Assembly (NCBI RefSeq): GCF_004006395.2
Contig: NZ_CP029758.2
Location: 3,162,001 to 3,226,000, forward strand
DNA from: Clostridium sp. AWRP
Lineage (GTDB): Bacteria > Bacillota > Clostridia > Clostridiales > Clostridiaceae
Length of the DNA: 64,000 nucleotides
Direction of reading: 5' to 3'
The translations under genes were made by a program, and so were the position numbers. The notes under the pieces are model-generated. The model saw only the letters and a list, made by a program, of their open reading frames with translations, searched no databases and was not told the DNA's origin. How positions within the stretch are numbered: the stretch's first letter is position 1; every line of letters starts with the position of its first letter. This document shows, piece by piece, positions 55,013-62,946 of the stretch.

Positions 55013-56270
55013 CTATATTACCTCCCAATTGTATAAAATCTTGCCAGAAACCAGGATATGATTTTTTAACATATTCAGCTTCTTCCATTATCATAGGATT
55101 TACACATTTTGAAGATATAACAGCCAGTGCCATTGCTATTCTGTGATCTCTCCAACTTGTAACTTTTCCTCCCTTGAGTCTTTCCTTACCATTTATAATA
55201 AGTCCATCTTCTCTTTCTTTTACATCTGCCCCAAGTTTATTTAATTCCGTAGATATAGCCTTAAGTCTATCTGATTCTTTGATTCTAAGTCTAGCTGCAT
55301 TTGTAATTTCAGTGGTACCACTGCTTACAGATGCCAGTGCCGCAAGTACTGGTACTAAGTCAGGACACTGAGAAGCATCTATGTGCATTCCATGAGTTTT
55401 AGAAGGATTAACTTTTAAAGTATCACCTTTTTCTTCAATTTCAACTCCCATATCTTTTAATATCCTTATTACAACCTTATCTCCCTGAAGAGAATTCATA
55501 TTAAGACTAGAGCATATAATTCCATCTCCAAGAGCTCCTGCCGTCATCCAGAAAGCGGCCTGAGAAAAGTCTCCTTCTATATTACAGTTATTTTTTTTAT
55601 AGGTCTGATTTCCCTTAATTAAAAATTCTCTATAGTCTTTTTTATCCACATAAACTTCAAATTTTTTTAGCATATCCAGCGTAATATCTACATAAGATTT
55701 AGATTCAAGTTCTGTGGTCACTACTATTTTTGAATTTCCACCTAAAAGAGGCAGCGCAAACAAAAGGCCACTTATAAATTGGGAACTTATATTTCCCTTT
55801 ACCCTGTATTCCCCAGGCTTTAGCTTTCCATTTATAGTTAAAGGCAATTTACCTTTAAAATTACTATAAAAAATTTTTTGCCTGTCAAATATATCATAGT
55901 AAACATCTAGAGGTCTTTCTACTAATTTATCTTCTCCCGTAAAAGTCACCTTTTCTCCTAAAGTAGCAGCTATAGGTATTAAAAATCTAATAGTAGAACC
56001 AGATTTAAAGCAGTGTATATTTGAATTTTTCATTCTAATAACAGAACTACCTGTTACATTTAAAGTATGCTTATCTCTTTTAATATCTACCCCCAAAGCT
56101 TTTAGAGCACTACAAGTAGCTTCTATATCTTCTGAAAAATCCACATTTTTTATATTGCTTTCCCCTTGAGCTAAAGCAGCACATATGAGTGCTCTATGGC
56201 ATACACTTTTAGAAGGAGGAACTTGTATTTTCCCTTTAAGTTTGGTAGGTTTTATAGATACATATTTCAT
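54990..56270 (-). CDS. aroA: 3-phosphoshikimate 1-carboxyvinyltransferase (EPSP synthase)
   Basis: 426 residues. PPSKSVCHRALICAALAQGE near 18-37 (phosphoenolpyruvate/shikimate-3-phosphate binding), FKSGSTIRFLIPIAATLG near 84-101, LRIKESDRLKAISTEL and WRDHRIAMALAV near the C-terminus. It joins PEP to shikimate 3-phosphate. It overlaps aroC by 23 bases and follows aroB by 18. Confidence 0.96.
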   Translation of the reverse strand: MKYVSIKPTKLKGKIQVPPSKSVCHRALICAALAQGESNIKNVDFSEDIEATCSALKALGVDIKRDKHTLNVTGSSVIRMKNSNIHCFKSGSTIRFLIPIAATLGEKVTFTGEDKLVERPLDVYYDIFDRQKIFYSNFKGKLPLTINGKLKPGEYRVKGNISSQFISGLLFALPLLGGNSKIVVTTELESKSYVDITLDMLKKFEVYVDKKDYREFLIKGNQTYKKNNCNIEGDFSQAAFWMTAGALGDGIICSSLNMNSLQGDKVVIRILKDMGVEIEEKGDTLKVNPSKTHGMHIDASQCPDLVPVLAALASVSSGTTEITNAARLRIKESDRLKAISTELNKLGADVKEREDGLIINGKERLKGGKVTSWRDHRIAMALAVISSKCVNPMIMEEAEYVKKSYPGFWQDFIQLGGNIDEWNVGE

Positions 56271-56288
56271 AAACTGCTCCCTTTCTAT

Positions 56289-57380
56289 TTATTTGATTAG
56301 ATTTTCAGGAAATAAAAAATTAGCTGCTTCAGACAATTTAGTATTTCTTATCCTGCTCTTTCCTGCTTCTTCAACCATTATTAAATTAATTTCATTTTTA
56401 TCTGAAGATTTTTTATCCAGTGCTATGGTGTCTACTAAAACATTTTTATCCACACCCTGTATATAAACTGGAAGCCCATACTTTTTTAAAATATCTACCA
56501 TATAAGAATAAGTACCTTCTTTAGTAATAGAAAGTTCTTCCGTTCTTCCTGTTATATATGCCATACCAATAGAAACTGCTTCTCCATGACTATATTTACT
56601 GTAATTATAATATCTTTCAACGGCATGCCCCAAGGTGTGTCCAAAATTTAGCAGCATCCTATTTCCTAAATCTTTTTCATCTTCTTCTACCAGTTGCTTT
56701 TTTATACTGCAGCATTTATATATTATATTTTCTATATTGTTCAAAGCTTCTTCTTTGCTTTTATAGGAATTTAGATCTTCTAAAATAGTTTTATCCTTTA
56801 TAAAACCATACTTTATAACTTCAGCCATTCCATCACTAAAAAATCTATCACTTAAAGTTTTAAGTACCTCTGGATCTATAAATACAGCATCCGGGTGATA
56901 AAAATTTCCCACTAGATTTTTTCCCCAAGGAAGATCCACAGCTACCTTCCCACCTATACTGCTGTCTACTTGTGCCAAAAGTGATGTTGGTATTTGAACA
57001 TAACTTATCCCTCTCAAATAAGTAGCTGCCGCAAAACCTGATAAATCTCCAACTACTCCTCCTCCAAGAGAAACTATTACATCCTTTCTCTTTATCTTCA
57101 ATTCACACAAATTTTCATATATTTCCTTTAGCATATCCAAACTTTTGCTTTTTTCTCCCGGTTCTATAGATATGACATTTACTTTAAATCCGTTATCCAA
57201 AAAAGATTGCTTCAATTCTTGAATATATAATCGTTCAACATTTTTATCCGTAATTACAACTAAAGTTCTTCCCTCATAAACTTGGCGTAACTTTTTTCCT
57301 ATGGAAGTTAAAATTCCTCTTTCCATATAAATTTTATATTGTTTCTTCTTAAGATTTATATTTATAGAAATTGTATTCAC
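56289..57380 (-). CDS. aroB: 3-dehydroquinate synthase
   Basis: About 363 residues. VSLGGGVVGDLSGFAAATYL, the NAD/phosphate loop, is near 105-124, with PTSLLAQVDSSIGGKVAVD and the metal ligands in NFGHTLGHAVE. It cyclises DAHP to 3-dehydroquinate. The start is uncertain: an ATG at 57392 touches the AAGG site, while the GTG at 57380 has AAGGATGGTGA at a better distance; I use the latter. It starts just after tyrA. Confidence 0.93.
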   Translation of the reverse strand: MNTISININLKKKQYKIYMERGILTSIGKKLRQVYEGRTLVVITDKNVERLYIQELKQSFLDNGFKVNVISIEPGEKSKSLDMLKEIYENLCELKIKRKDVIVSLGGGVVGDLSGFAAATYLRGISYVQIPTSLLAQVDSSIGGKVAVDLPWGKNLVGNFYHPDAVFIDPEVLKTLSDRFFSDGMAEVIKYGFIKDKTILEDLNSYKSKEEALNNIENIIYKCCSIKKQLVEEDEKDLGNRMLLNFGHTLGHAVERYYNYSKYSHGEAVSIGMAYITGRTEELSITKEGTYSYMVDILKKYGLPVYIQGVDKNVLVDTIALDKKSSDKNEINLIMVEEAGKSRIRNTKLSEAANFLFPENLIK

Positions 57381-57394
57381 CAAAATCACCATCC

Positions 57395-58261
57395 TTATCT
57401 TTTAACTAATTCTCTTCTACTGGAGGATGCTTTTTCAAAAATATTTTTTATAGAATCTACATCTTTAGATATTATAGCTTTTTTTAATAAATTAATACTT
57501 TCTTCAAACTTTTCTATTTCTTCCACTAACATATCCGAATTCATAGTAAATAGTTCAGCCCACAGTGAAGTGTTAATTTGGGCTACTCTAGTTGCATCCC
57601 TAAAGCTTCCACCTGTAAATGACTTTATGTTTTCTTCATTCTGATCCTGTGAATTCATAAGAGATACAGCTATAACATGAGGAAGTTGACTTGTAAAAGT
57701 AATTACTCTATCGTGCCTTTCGGGACTTATACAAGTTACATTGCTGCACCCTATTTTTTTAGCCATTTTACCTATTAATTCAATACCTCTAGAGCTATTT
57801 TTAGCTGTAGGAGTTATTATATAATTTGCATCTTTAAAAATATCTTTGGAAGCTCCCGCAATACCTTTAAATTCATTTCCTGCCATAGGATGTCCTGGTA
57901 CAAATTCCAAGTGCTGTGGCAAGAATGAATTTATTTCACTCACCACACACTGTTTTATACCTGAAGTATCCGTTATAATAGCTCCATTTTTTAAATATTT
58001 AAAGTTGTCCTTTACAAATTTAACCGTATCTTTAGGATAAAGGGCAATTATTATAAGATCAATTTCTTTTAAAAAACTTCCACCATTTTCATAGGCTCTA
58101 TCTATAATTCCCATATTCAAGGCACTTTCAAGTGCCTTTTTATCATTATCTATTCCAATAATCTGCTCAGTATTTAGTGGCCTTAGGGCCATGGCATAAG
58201 ACCCGCCAATAAGCCCCATTCCTACAATTGCTATATTAAGTTTAAAATCAGAATCGTCCAA
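57395..58261 (-). CDS. tyrA: Prephenate dehydrogenase
   Basis: 288 residues. NAD-binding IAIVGMGLIGGSYAMALR (11-28), VPGHPMAGNEFKGIAGA near 119-135, and the C-terminal helical dimer domain with SFTGGSFRDATRVAQINTSL. No ACT domain, so tyrosine control is not built in the usual way. It converts prephenate to 4-hydroxyphenylpyruvate. It lies between aroF (26 bases) and aroB. Confidence 0.93.
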   Translation of the reverse strand: MDDSDFKLNIAIVGMGLIGGSYAMALRPLNTEQIIGIDNDKKALESALNMGIIDRAYENGGSFLKEIDLIIIALYPKDTVKFVKDNFKYLKNGAIITDTSGIKQCVVSEINSFLPQHLEFVPGHPMAGNEFKGIAGASKDIFKDANYIITPTAKNSSRGIELIGKMAKKIGCSNVTCISPERHDRVITFTSQLPHVIAVSLMNSQDQNEENIKSFTGGSFRDATRVAQINTSLWAELFTMNSDMLVEEIEKFEESINLLKKAIISKDVDSIKNIFEKASSSRRELVKR

Positions 58262-58287
58262 TCCATATTCCCCCTGTCTTAAAATTT

Positions 58288-59322
58288 TTATACATTTGCA
58301 GTATCATATGCTTTATGAATTCTTTTTCCTGGAATTTTGCTTATATCGTTCATCAGCTGTTCAAATACTTTTGGTTTTATGGATTGCTGTCCATCACATT
58401 TTGCATTAGCAGGATCATTGTGTACTTCTATCATAAGTCCATCAGCCCCTACTGCCACTGCTGCCTTAGCTAATGGCTCTACCATCCACCAAAGTCCTGC
58501 AGCATGACTTGGATCCACTATTACTGGAAGGTGACTCAATCTTTTTATGGCAGGAATAGCACTTAAGTCCAAAGTATTTCTTGTATAAGTTTCAAAAGTC
58601 CTTATTCCTCTTTCACAAAGTATTACATTTTCATTTCCTTCAGACATTATATATTCTGCAGACATCAAAAGCTCCTGAATAGTAGCAGAAAGTCCTCTCT
58701 TTAAAAGAATTGGCTTATTTGTTTTACCTAACTGTTTTAAAAGTTCGAAATTTTGCATATTTCTTGCTCCTACCTGTATCACATCCACATCCTCCACAAA
58801 TTTGTCTATCATATCCGCAGACATAATCTCAGTTACTATAGGCAGCCCTGTTTCCTGCTTTGCTATTTTTAAAAGCTCTAATCCTCTAGCTCTGAGACCT
58901 TGGAAGCTGTAAGGTGATGTTCTTGGTTTAAATGCCCCACCTCTTAAAAATTTAGCGCCACTTTTTTTTACATCTTGTGCAATTTTTACAATTTGGTCTT
59001 CACTTTCAACAGAACAGGGTCCTGCTATAACAGCCAGCTCATCCCCACCTATAGAAGCATTTTTTACTTTTATTACAGTGTCATCCGGATGAAATAGCCT
59101 ATTGGACAGTTTGTACGGCTGCTGTACCTTCTCAACATTTTCCACAAATTCATTAGCTCTTATTTTATCTGCATCCACTTTTGTAGTATCTCCAACAAGT
59201 CCTAATATAGAACATTCTTTTCCGTTTATTACATTCACTGTTACCTCATTCTCACTTTCAATTTTTTGTTTAAGCATATTTATCTCTTCCTGTGTGGTTT
59301 GTGGTCTCATAATAACTATCAA
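58288..59322 (-). CDS. aroF: DAHP synthase, type Ibeta, with N-terminal regulatory domain
   Basis: 344 residues. Residues 1-65 form a ferredoxin-like regulatory domain (start MIVIMRPQTTQEEIN), as in Thermotoga DAHP synthase, where Tyr/Phe bind. The barrel has AGPCSVESEDQIV, KFLRGGAFKPRTSPYSFQG, GARNMQNFELL, LLKRGLSATIQEL and VDPSHAAGLW. It makes the first committed intermediate from PEP and erythrose 4-phosphate. The start is a TTG at 59322, nine bases after GGAGG. It is the first enzyme gene behind the attenuator. Confidence 0.95.
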   Translation of the reverse strand: MIVIMRPQTTQEEINMLKQKIESENEVTVNVINGKECSILGLVGDTTKVDADKIRANEFVENVEKVQQPYKLSNRLFHPDDTVIKVKNASIGGDELAVIAGPCSVESEDQIVKIAQDVKKSGAKFLRGGAFKPRTSPYSFQGLRARGLELLKIAKQETGLPIVTEIMSADMIDKFVEDVDVIQVGARNMQNFELLKQLGKTNKPILLKRGLSATIQELLMSAEYIMSEGNENVILCERGIRTFETYTRNTLDLSAIPAIKRLSHLPVIVDPSHAAGLWWMVEPLAKAAVAVGADGLMIEVHNDPANAKCDGQQSIKPKVFEQLMNDISKIPGKRIHKAYDTANV

Positions 59323-59406
59323 TTTTTAGTACCTCCTAAAATTTTATATTATTAACTTCTACGCTAGCTTTAGAAGTTATTTACCTTGAAATTTTAATTA
59401 ATGATA

Positions 59407-59439
59407 TAAAAAAGGCAGGGCTCCTAATGAGCTCTGCCT
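59407..59439 (-). terminator. Attenuator terminator of the aro operon leader
   Basis: On the minus strand AGGCAGAGCTC (59439-59429), a 5-base loop and GAGCCCTGCCT (59423-59413) form an 11-position stem with one mismatch, followed by TTTTTT. It lies 40 bases after the leader-peptide stop codon and 85 bases before the aroF start. A strong terminator between promoter and first gene of a biosynthetic operon implies controlled read-through. Confidence 0.88.
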
Positions 59440-59479
59440 AAATTAATCAAATACATTTTGTGTACGTAAAATTATTCAA

Positions 59480-59638
59480 TCATGTATCTACAATTATATT
59501 ACTCATTAGAAAAGGATTCAATTTTTTTGGGAAGCAAAAGTAACTAGCGCTAAAATAAAAATAGCCCCAGCTAAAAGTAAAGTTAAAATAATATTTTTCA
59601 CTTATTGCTTCTATTTCCTTTCTAATGATGTTTTTCAT
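59480..59638 (-). CDS. Aromatic-rich leader peptide of the aro operon
   Basis: 52-codon ORF, ATG at 59638 with GGAGGG 8 bases upstream. It begins MKNIIRKEIEAISEK; residues 16-36 then include 13 aromatic residues: Tyr at 16, 17, 26, 28, 33, Phe at 18, 20, 22, 27, 29, 34, 36, and Trp24. The tail is PKKLNPFLMSNIIVDT, then TGA. It sits between a consensus promoter and an intrinsic terminator. This is the classical form of a leader peptide whose ribosome stalls when charged Phe, Tyr or Trp tRNA is scarce, allowing an antiterminator to form. Attenuation is inferred; the antiterminator pairing is not resolved. Confidence 0.88.
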   Translation of the reverse strand: MKNIIRKEIEAISEKYYFNFTFSWGYFYFSASYFCFPKKLNPFLMSNIIVDT

Positions 59639-59706
59639 TGAATTTACCCTCCATTGCAAATAATGCCACTAATTTTATAAATTAATTCTTAATCTATTTG
59701 TTCTCA

Positions 59707-59734
59707 ATTATAACATGTTTATTCTTTATGTCAA
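59707..59734 (-). promoter_or_regulatory. Consensus SigA promoter of the aro operon
   Basis: Minus strand TTGACA (59734-59729), 16 bases, TATAAT (59712-59707), with TG one base before the -10 (extended -10). Both hexamers match consensus exactly. Transcription would start near 59700, about 62 bases before the leader-peptide ATG. The IS target duplication begins at the first base of the -35. Confidence 0.85.
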
Positions 59735-59762
59735 CAGTAAGTTTCCAATTTTATTTATTTTT
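59734..59762. repeat. Left copy of the 29-bp target-site duplication
   Basis: The 29 bases beginning acagtaagtttccaatttta are repeated exactly at 61412-61440, on the other side of the insertion sequence. Length fits the long duplications made by IS1202-type elements. Confidence 0.85.
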
Positions 59763-59889
59763 ATGATTGAATTGTGATAATGTCTTAGTATACCGCATTT
59801 GATTATGTCCCAAATAAATAAGTTTATAGTATAATAAAACCTCATGACTAAGAAGTGAGGTGGACAAAATCAGAAAGGTAGTTTTAACA

Positions 59890-61263
59890 ATGAATGAGAA
59901 TGCAAAATATAACATAATCAAGAAATTAGTAGAGAGCAATGGTAACAAGCAAAGAGCTGCTGTACAGATTAACTGTACTGTTAGGCACATTAACAGAATG
60001 ATTAAAGGGTATAAAGAGCAGGGAAAAGCCTTTTTTATACATGGAAATCGTGGTAAAAAACCTGTCCATGCTTTAGATAATTCTACAAAACAGACTATTG
60101 TTGACTTATATCGAACAAAATATGAAGGCACCAATTTAACTCATTTTTCAGAACTCTTAAAAGAATTTGAAGGAATCAAAGTTTCATCAAACACTATACG
60201 TTCCATCCTTTTGCAGGAATTCATCCTGTCTCCTAAGGCAAAACGTTCTTCTAAGAAGGCTCTATACACTAAACTTAAAGATATGCAAAAATCTACAAAG
60301 TCAAAAAAGCAGGCTAGTGTTATTCAAAGTTCTATTCTTGCTATCGAAGATGCTCATCCTAGGCGTCCGAGATGTGCCTACTTTGGAGAAATGCTTCAGA
60401 TGGATGCTTCTCTTCATCCTTGGTTTGGTGGAGAAAAAAGTCAGCTTCATATAGCTGTAGATGATGCCACAGGTGCTATTGTAGGTGCTTATTTCGATGT
60501 TCAAGAAACGCTAAATGGATATTACCATGTACTTGAGCAAATATTGAAAACCTATGGTATTCCTTATATGTTTTACACCGATAGGCGTACAGTTTTTGAG
60601 TATAAACAAAAGAAATCCCCTTCTATCGAAGAGGACACTTTTACCCAATTCGGTTATGCCTGCAAGCAGTTAGGAATTGAGATTAAAACCAGCAGCATTC
60701 CACAAGCCAAGGGGCGTGTGGAACGAATGTTTCAAACACTGCAATCACGACTTCCTATCGAATTGCGTTTAGCTGGTATAAGCACGATTGAGCAGGCAAA
60801 TGAATTTTTAAACTCCTACATAAAAAAATTCAATGCTCGATTTGCTTTACCTGTTGATAATATCAAATCTGTATTCGAAACGCAACCTGATATTGAGAAA
60901 ATCAATTTAATTCTTGGTGTACTTGCTAGTAGGAAAGTAGACAATGGGAGTTGTGTAAAATACAATAAAGGATATTATCTTCCAGTAGATGCTAATGGTC
61001 ACCCAGTATATTACCATAAAGGTACCTGCGGTATAGTAATAAAGGCATTTAACAATGATCTATATTTTTGTGCAAACGAAAAAGTTTATGCACTTGAATT
61101 GCTTCCGGATCATGTTCCTTCATCAAAAAATTTTGATCTTGCGAAGACCTCAAAAACTCCAAAGAAACACTATATACCGCCGATGAGTCACCCATGGAAG
61201 CAGGCTTCATTTGAACATTATTGCAATAAGCAGGCTCATAGACAAAAAGAAAACATAGCTTAA
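59890..61263 (+). CDS. IS1202-like (ISNCY family) DDE transposase
   Basis: 457 residues from the ATG at 59890, preceded by AGAAAGG; the frame also allows a GTG at 59860. N-terminal HTH (NGNKQRAAVQINCTVRHINR) and an integrase-core domain with Asp in EMLQMDASLHPWF (near 171), Asp in MFYTDRRTVFEY (near 231) and Glu in AKGRVERMFQTLQ (near 277). A C-terminal region follows (RKVDNGSCVKYNKGYYLP). Intact and full length, so the element may be active. Confidence 0.9.
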   Translation: MNENAKYNIIKKLVESNGNKQRAAVQINCTVRHINRMIKGYKEQGKAFFIHGNRGKKPVHALDNSTKQTIVDLYRTKYEGTNLTHFSELLKEFEGIKVSSNTIRSILLQEFILSPKAKRSSKKALYTKLKDMQKSTKSKKQASVIQSSILAIEDAHPRRPRCAYFGEMLQMDASLHPWFGGEKSQLHIAVDDATGAIVGAYFDVQETLNGYYHVLEQILKTYGIPYMFYTDRRTVFEYKQKKSPSIEEDTFTQFGYACKQLGIEIKTSSIPQAKGRVERMFQTLQSRLPIELRLAGISTIEQANEFLNSYIKKFNARFALPVDNIKSVFETQPDIEKINLILGVLASRKVDNGSCVKYNKGYYLPVDANGHPVYYHKGTCGIVIKAFNNDLYFCANEKVYALELLPDHVPSSKNFDLAKTSKTPKKHYIPPMSHPWKQASFEHYCNKQAHRQKENIA

Positions 61264-61348
61264 AGAACTAAAAAGCCCTTTTACTTAAAAAACTTTAAGT
61301 TGATGGATGTGTTTGCTATACCTAAAAATAATGTTATAAGCGTAACAA

Positions 61349-61370
61349 AGCACCAGCTATTGCTGGTGCT
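61349..61370 (+). terminator. Hairpin after the transposase gene
   Basis: agcaccagc (61349-61357) and gctggtgct (61362-61370) around a 4-base loop, inside the IS right end. Followed by AT-rich DNA without a strong T-run. Confidence 0.55.
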
Positions 61371-61411
61371 AATAATTAAAACTTTTTGGGACATTTTCAA
61401 AATTAGTTGAC

Positions 61412-61440
61412 ACAGTAAGTTTCCAATTTTATTTATTTTT
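61412..61440. repeat. Right copy of the 29-bp target-site duplication
   Basis: Identical to 59734-59762. The remaining gap to the CHAP gene (61441-61611) is AT-rich; TATAAT at 61499-61504 with TGGAAA 17 bases upstream is a weak promoter candidate. Confidence 0.85.
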
Positions 61441-61611
61441 TATAGTATAAAATATGAAAACTTTACTAAAACTAATGGAAAATTATTTTAAACCATAGTA
61501 TAATTAAATTAAACATTTTTTTAACATTATTAAAAATAAGTATATTATATAAAATTTATATGAATTTAAAATGTTATTTTTAAATATACTATAATTTCAG
61601 GAGGAAAGAGC

Positions 61612-62886
61612 ATGAACACGTCCAAAAAACTGATCTTTGCTTTTTTTATGTCAGCATCTCTTATGAATAGTAAGGGCTTGGTAAGTACTGTATATGCCGC
61701 TGATGTACCAAATATGAGCAGTAGCGCTTATACTGCTGTTGGAAATATATTTGCAAAATCAGGATACACCGGGCAATGTACCTGGTTTACTTATGGAAGA
61801 GTACTTGAAAAATTAGGAATTGCACTACCATCACAATTTTACGGTAATGCAGTGGATTGGTGGTATGCAAATGCCAGTTCAAACGTATACCCTTATGGAT
61901 TGGAACCTAAAGCAAATTCCATAATTGTATGGGGTGGAGGTCCACATGGGTACGGTCACGTTGGTTTTGTAGAAGAAGTAAGCGGAAATACCGTATATTT
62001 TAACGAAGGCAACTTCAATATAAGAGGCAACTATGATGGAAGTGAAAAAACGCTTTCAAAAGAAGCTATAAAAAATAGAGGAAATTTATATCTTAAAGGA
62101 TATATATATGTAGGAGATGGCAGGAAATCCATTCCAGCTAATAATCCCTCACCTAGTAGTCACAGTAATTCAAATTCAACTCCTGTTACTAATATTTCTA
62201 AAACAGGAATTGTTAATATTTCAAATAGCAGTTCCACATTGAATGTAAGAAATGGGGCGGCTACATCCTTTAGCGTTATAGGAGGATTAAAGAAAGGTCA
62301 ATCCGTTTCTATAGTAGGATCAGTTGGAAGTTGGTACAAAATTAAATATAATTCTTCTTACGGATATGTGAGTTCTTCTTTTATAAACGCAAGTTCACAA
62401 TCTAGTACTAGTAGTCATCCTTCTTCTAATTCGGAAGCACAATATTTATCTCCAGCTTCTGCAAAATCAGGTTATGTCAAGCTTAATGACAGTGGATCAT
62501 CTTTAAACTTAAGAACATCTCCTGGAGGTTCTGTAATAGGCTCACTTGCTAATGGTACCGCTGTAAATATACTAGGAACTAGCGGAAGCTGGTATAAGGT
62601 AACTGCAAACGGAAAATCAGGATATGTTTCTTCTAGCTACATAAGCAATTCACAGTCCATAGTAACAACTGCTGCAAAAGTTCAGTCTACAACTTTGAAA
62701 ACTGGTACTGTAACATTAAGTAATAAGTCTTCGGTATTAAACTTACGAAATAATCCCTGGACTGGTCGTATTATATCCACTCTATCTTCTGGAACCAAAG
62801 TAACCATAACAGGCACGGATGGACGTTGGTATAAAGTAACTGTTGGTTCTTTAACAGGATATGTTCATTCAGATTACATAAAATAA
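61612..62886 (+). CDS. Secreted CHAP-domain peptidoglycan hydrolase with three SH3b repeats
   Basis: 424 residues. Signal peptide (1-30, ending VYAA), CHAP domain (about 45-165) with SGYTGQCTWFTYGRVLEKLG (catalytic Cys) and GGPHGYGHVGFVEEV (catalytic His), then three bacterial SH3 domains: SSTLNVRNGAATSFSVIGG, SSLNLRTSPGGSVIGSLANG and SVLNLRNNPWTGRIISTLSS, each ending in a SWYKV/GYVSSSYI-like block, with Ser/Asn linkers. It would cut peptide bridges or stems in the wall. TTCAGGAGGAAAG precedes the ATG. Confidence 0.93.
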   Translation: MNTSKKLIFAFFMSASLMNSKGLVSTVYAADVPNMSSSAYTAVGNIFAKSGYTGQCTWFTYGRVLEKLGIALPSQFYGNAVDWWYANASSNVYPYGLEPKANSIIVWGGGPHGYGHVGFVEEVSGNTVYFNEGNFNIRGNYDGSEKTLSKEAIKNRGNLYLKGYIYVGDGRKSIPANNPSPSSHSNSNSTPVTNISKTGIVNISNSSSTLNVRNGAATSFSVIGGLKKGQSVSIVGSVGSWYKIKYNSSYGYVSSSFINASSQSSTSSHPSSNSEAQYLSPASAKSGYVKLNDSGSSLNLRTSPGGSVIGSLANGTAVNILGTSGSWYKVTANGKSGYVSSSYISNSQSIVTTAAKVQSTTLKTGTVTLSNKSSVLNLRNNPWTGRIISTLSSGTKVTITGTDGRWYKVTVGSLTGYVHSDYIK

Positions 62887-62892
62887 ATAAAA

Positions 62893-62928
62893 AATAATAT
62901 TGTGTAGAAATTTCTACACAATATTATT
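62893..62928. terminator. Bidirectional terminator between convergent genes
   Basis: A perfect 36-base palindrome (arms of 18: aataatattgtgtagaaa and its complement) with T-runs, between the ends of the CHAP gene and the response-regulator gene. Confidence 0.8.
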
Positions 62929-62946
62929 TTTTATTGCCAAAAAACA

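Larger units (their letters stand above)
59763..61411 (+). mobile_element. IS1202-like (ISNCY family) insertion sequence, about 1.65 kb
   Basis: One transposase gene fills the element. The left end reads TGATTGAATTGTGATAATGTC (from 59764); the right end, reverse-complemented, starts GTCAACTAATTTTGAAAATG and continues TCCC, an imperfect inverted repeat with the shared word AATGTC. ATGTCCCAAA occurs near both ends. Exact 29-base direct repeats flank it, consistent with the roughly 27-base duplications known for IS1202. The right junction creates an outward TTGACA (61407-61412) that could supply a -35. The intact duplication suggests recent insertion. Confidence 0.8.

Noticed and set aside
59751..60134. 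Minus-strand ORF overlapping the IS left end
   Set aside because: It runs antisense to the transposase and across the target duplication; no ribosome site and no family resemblance.
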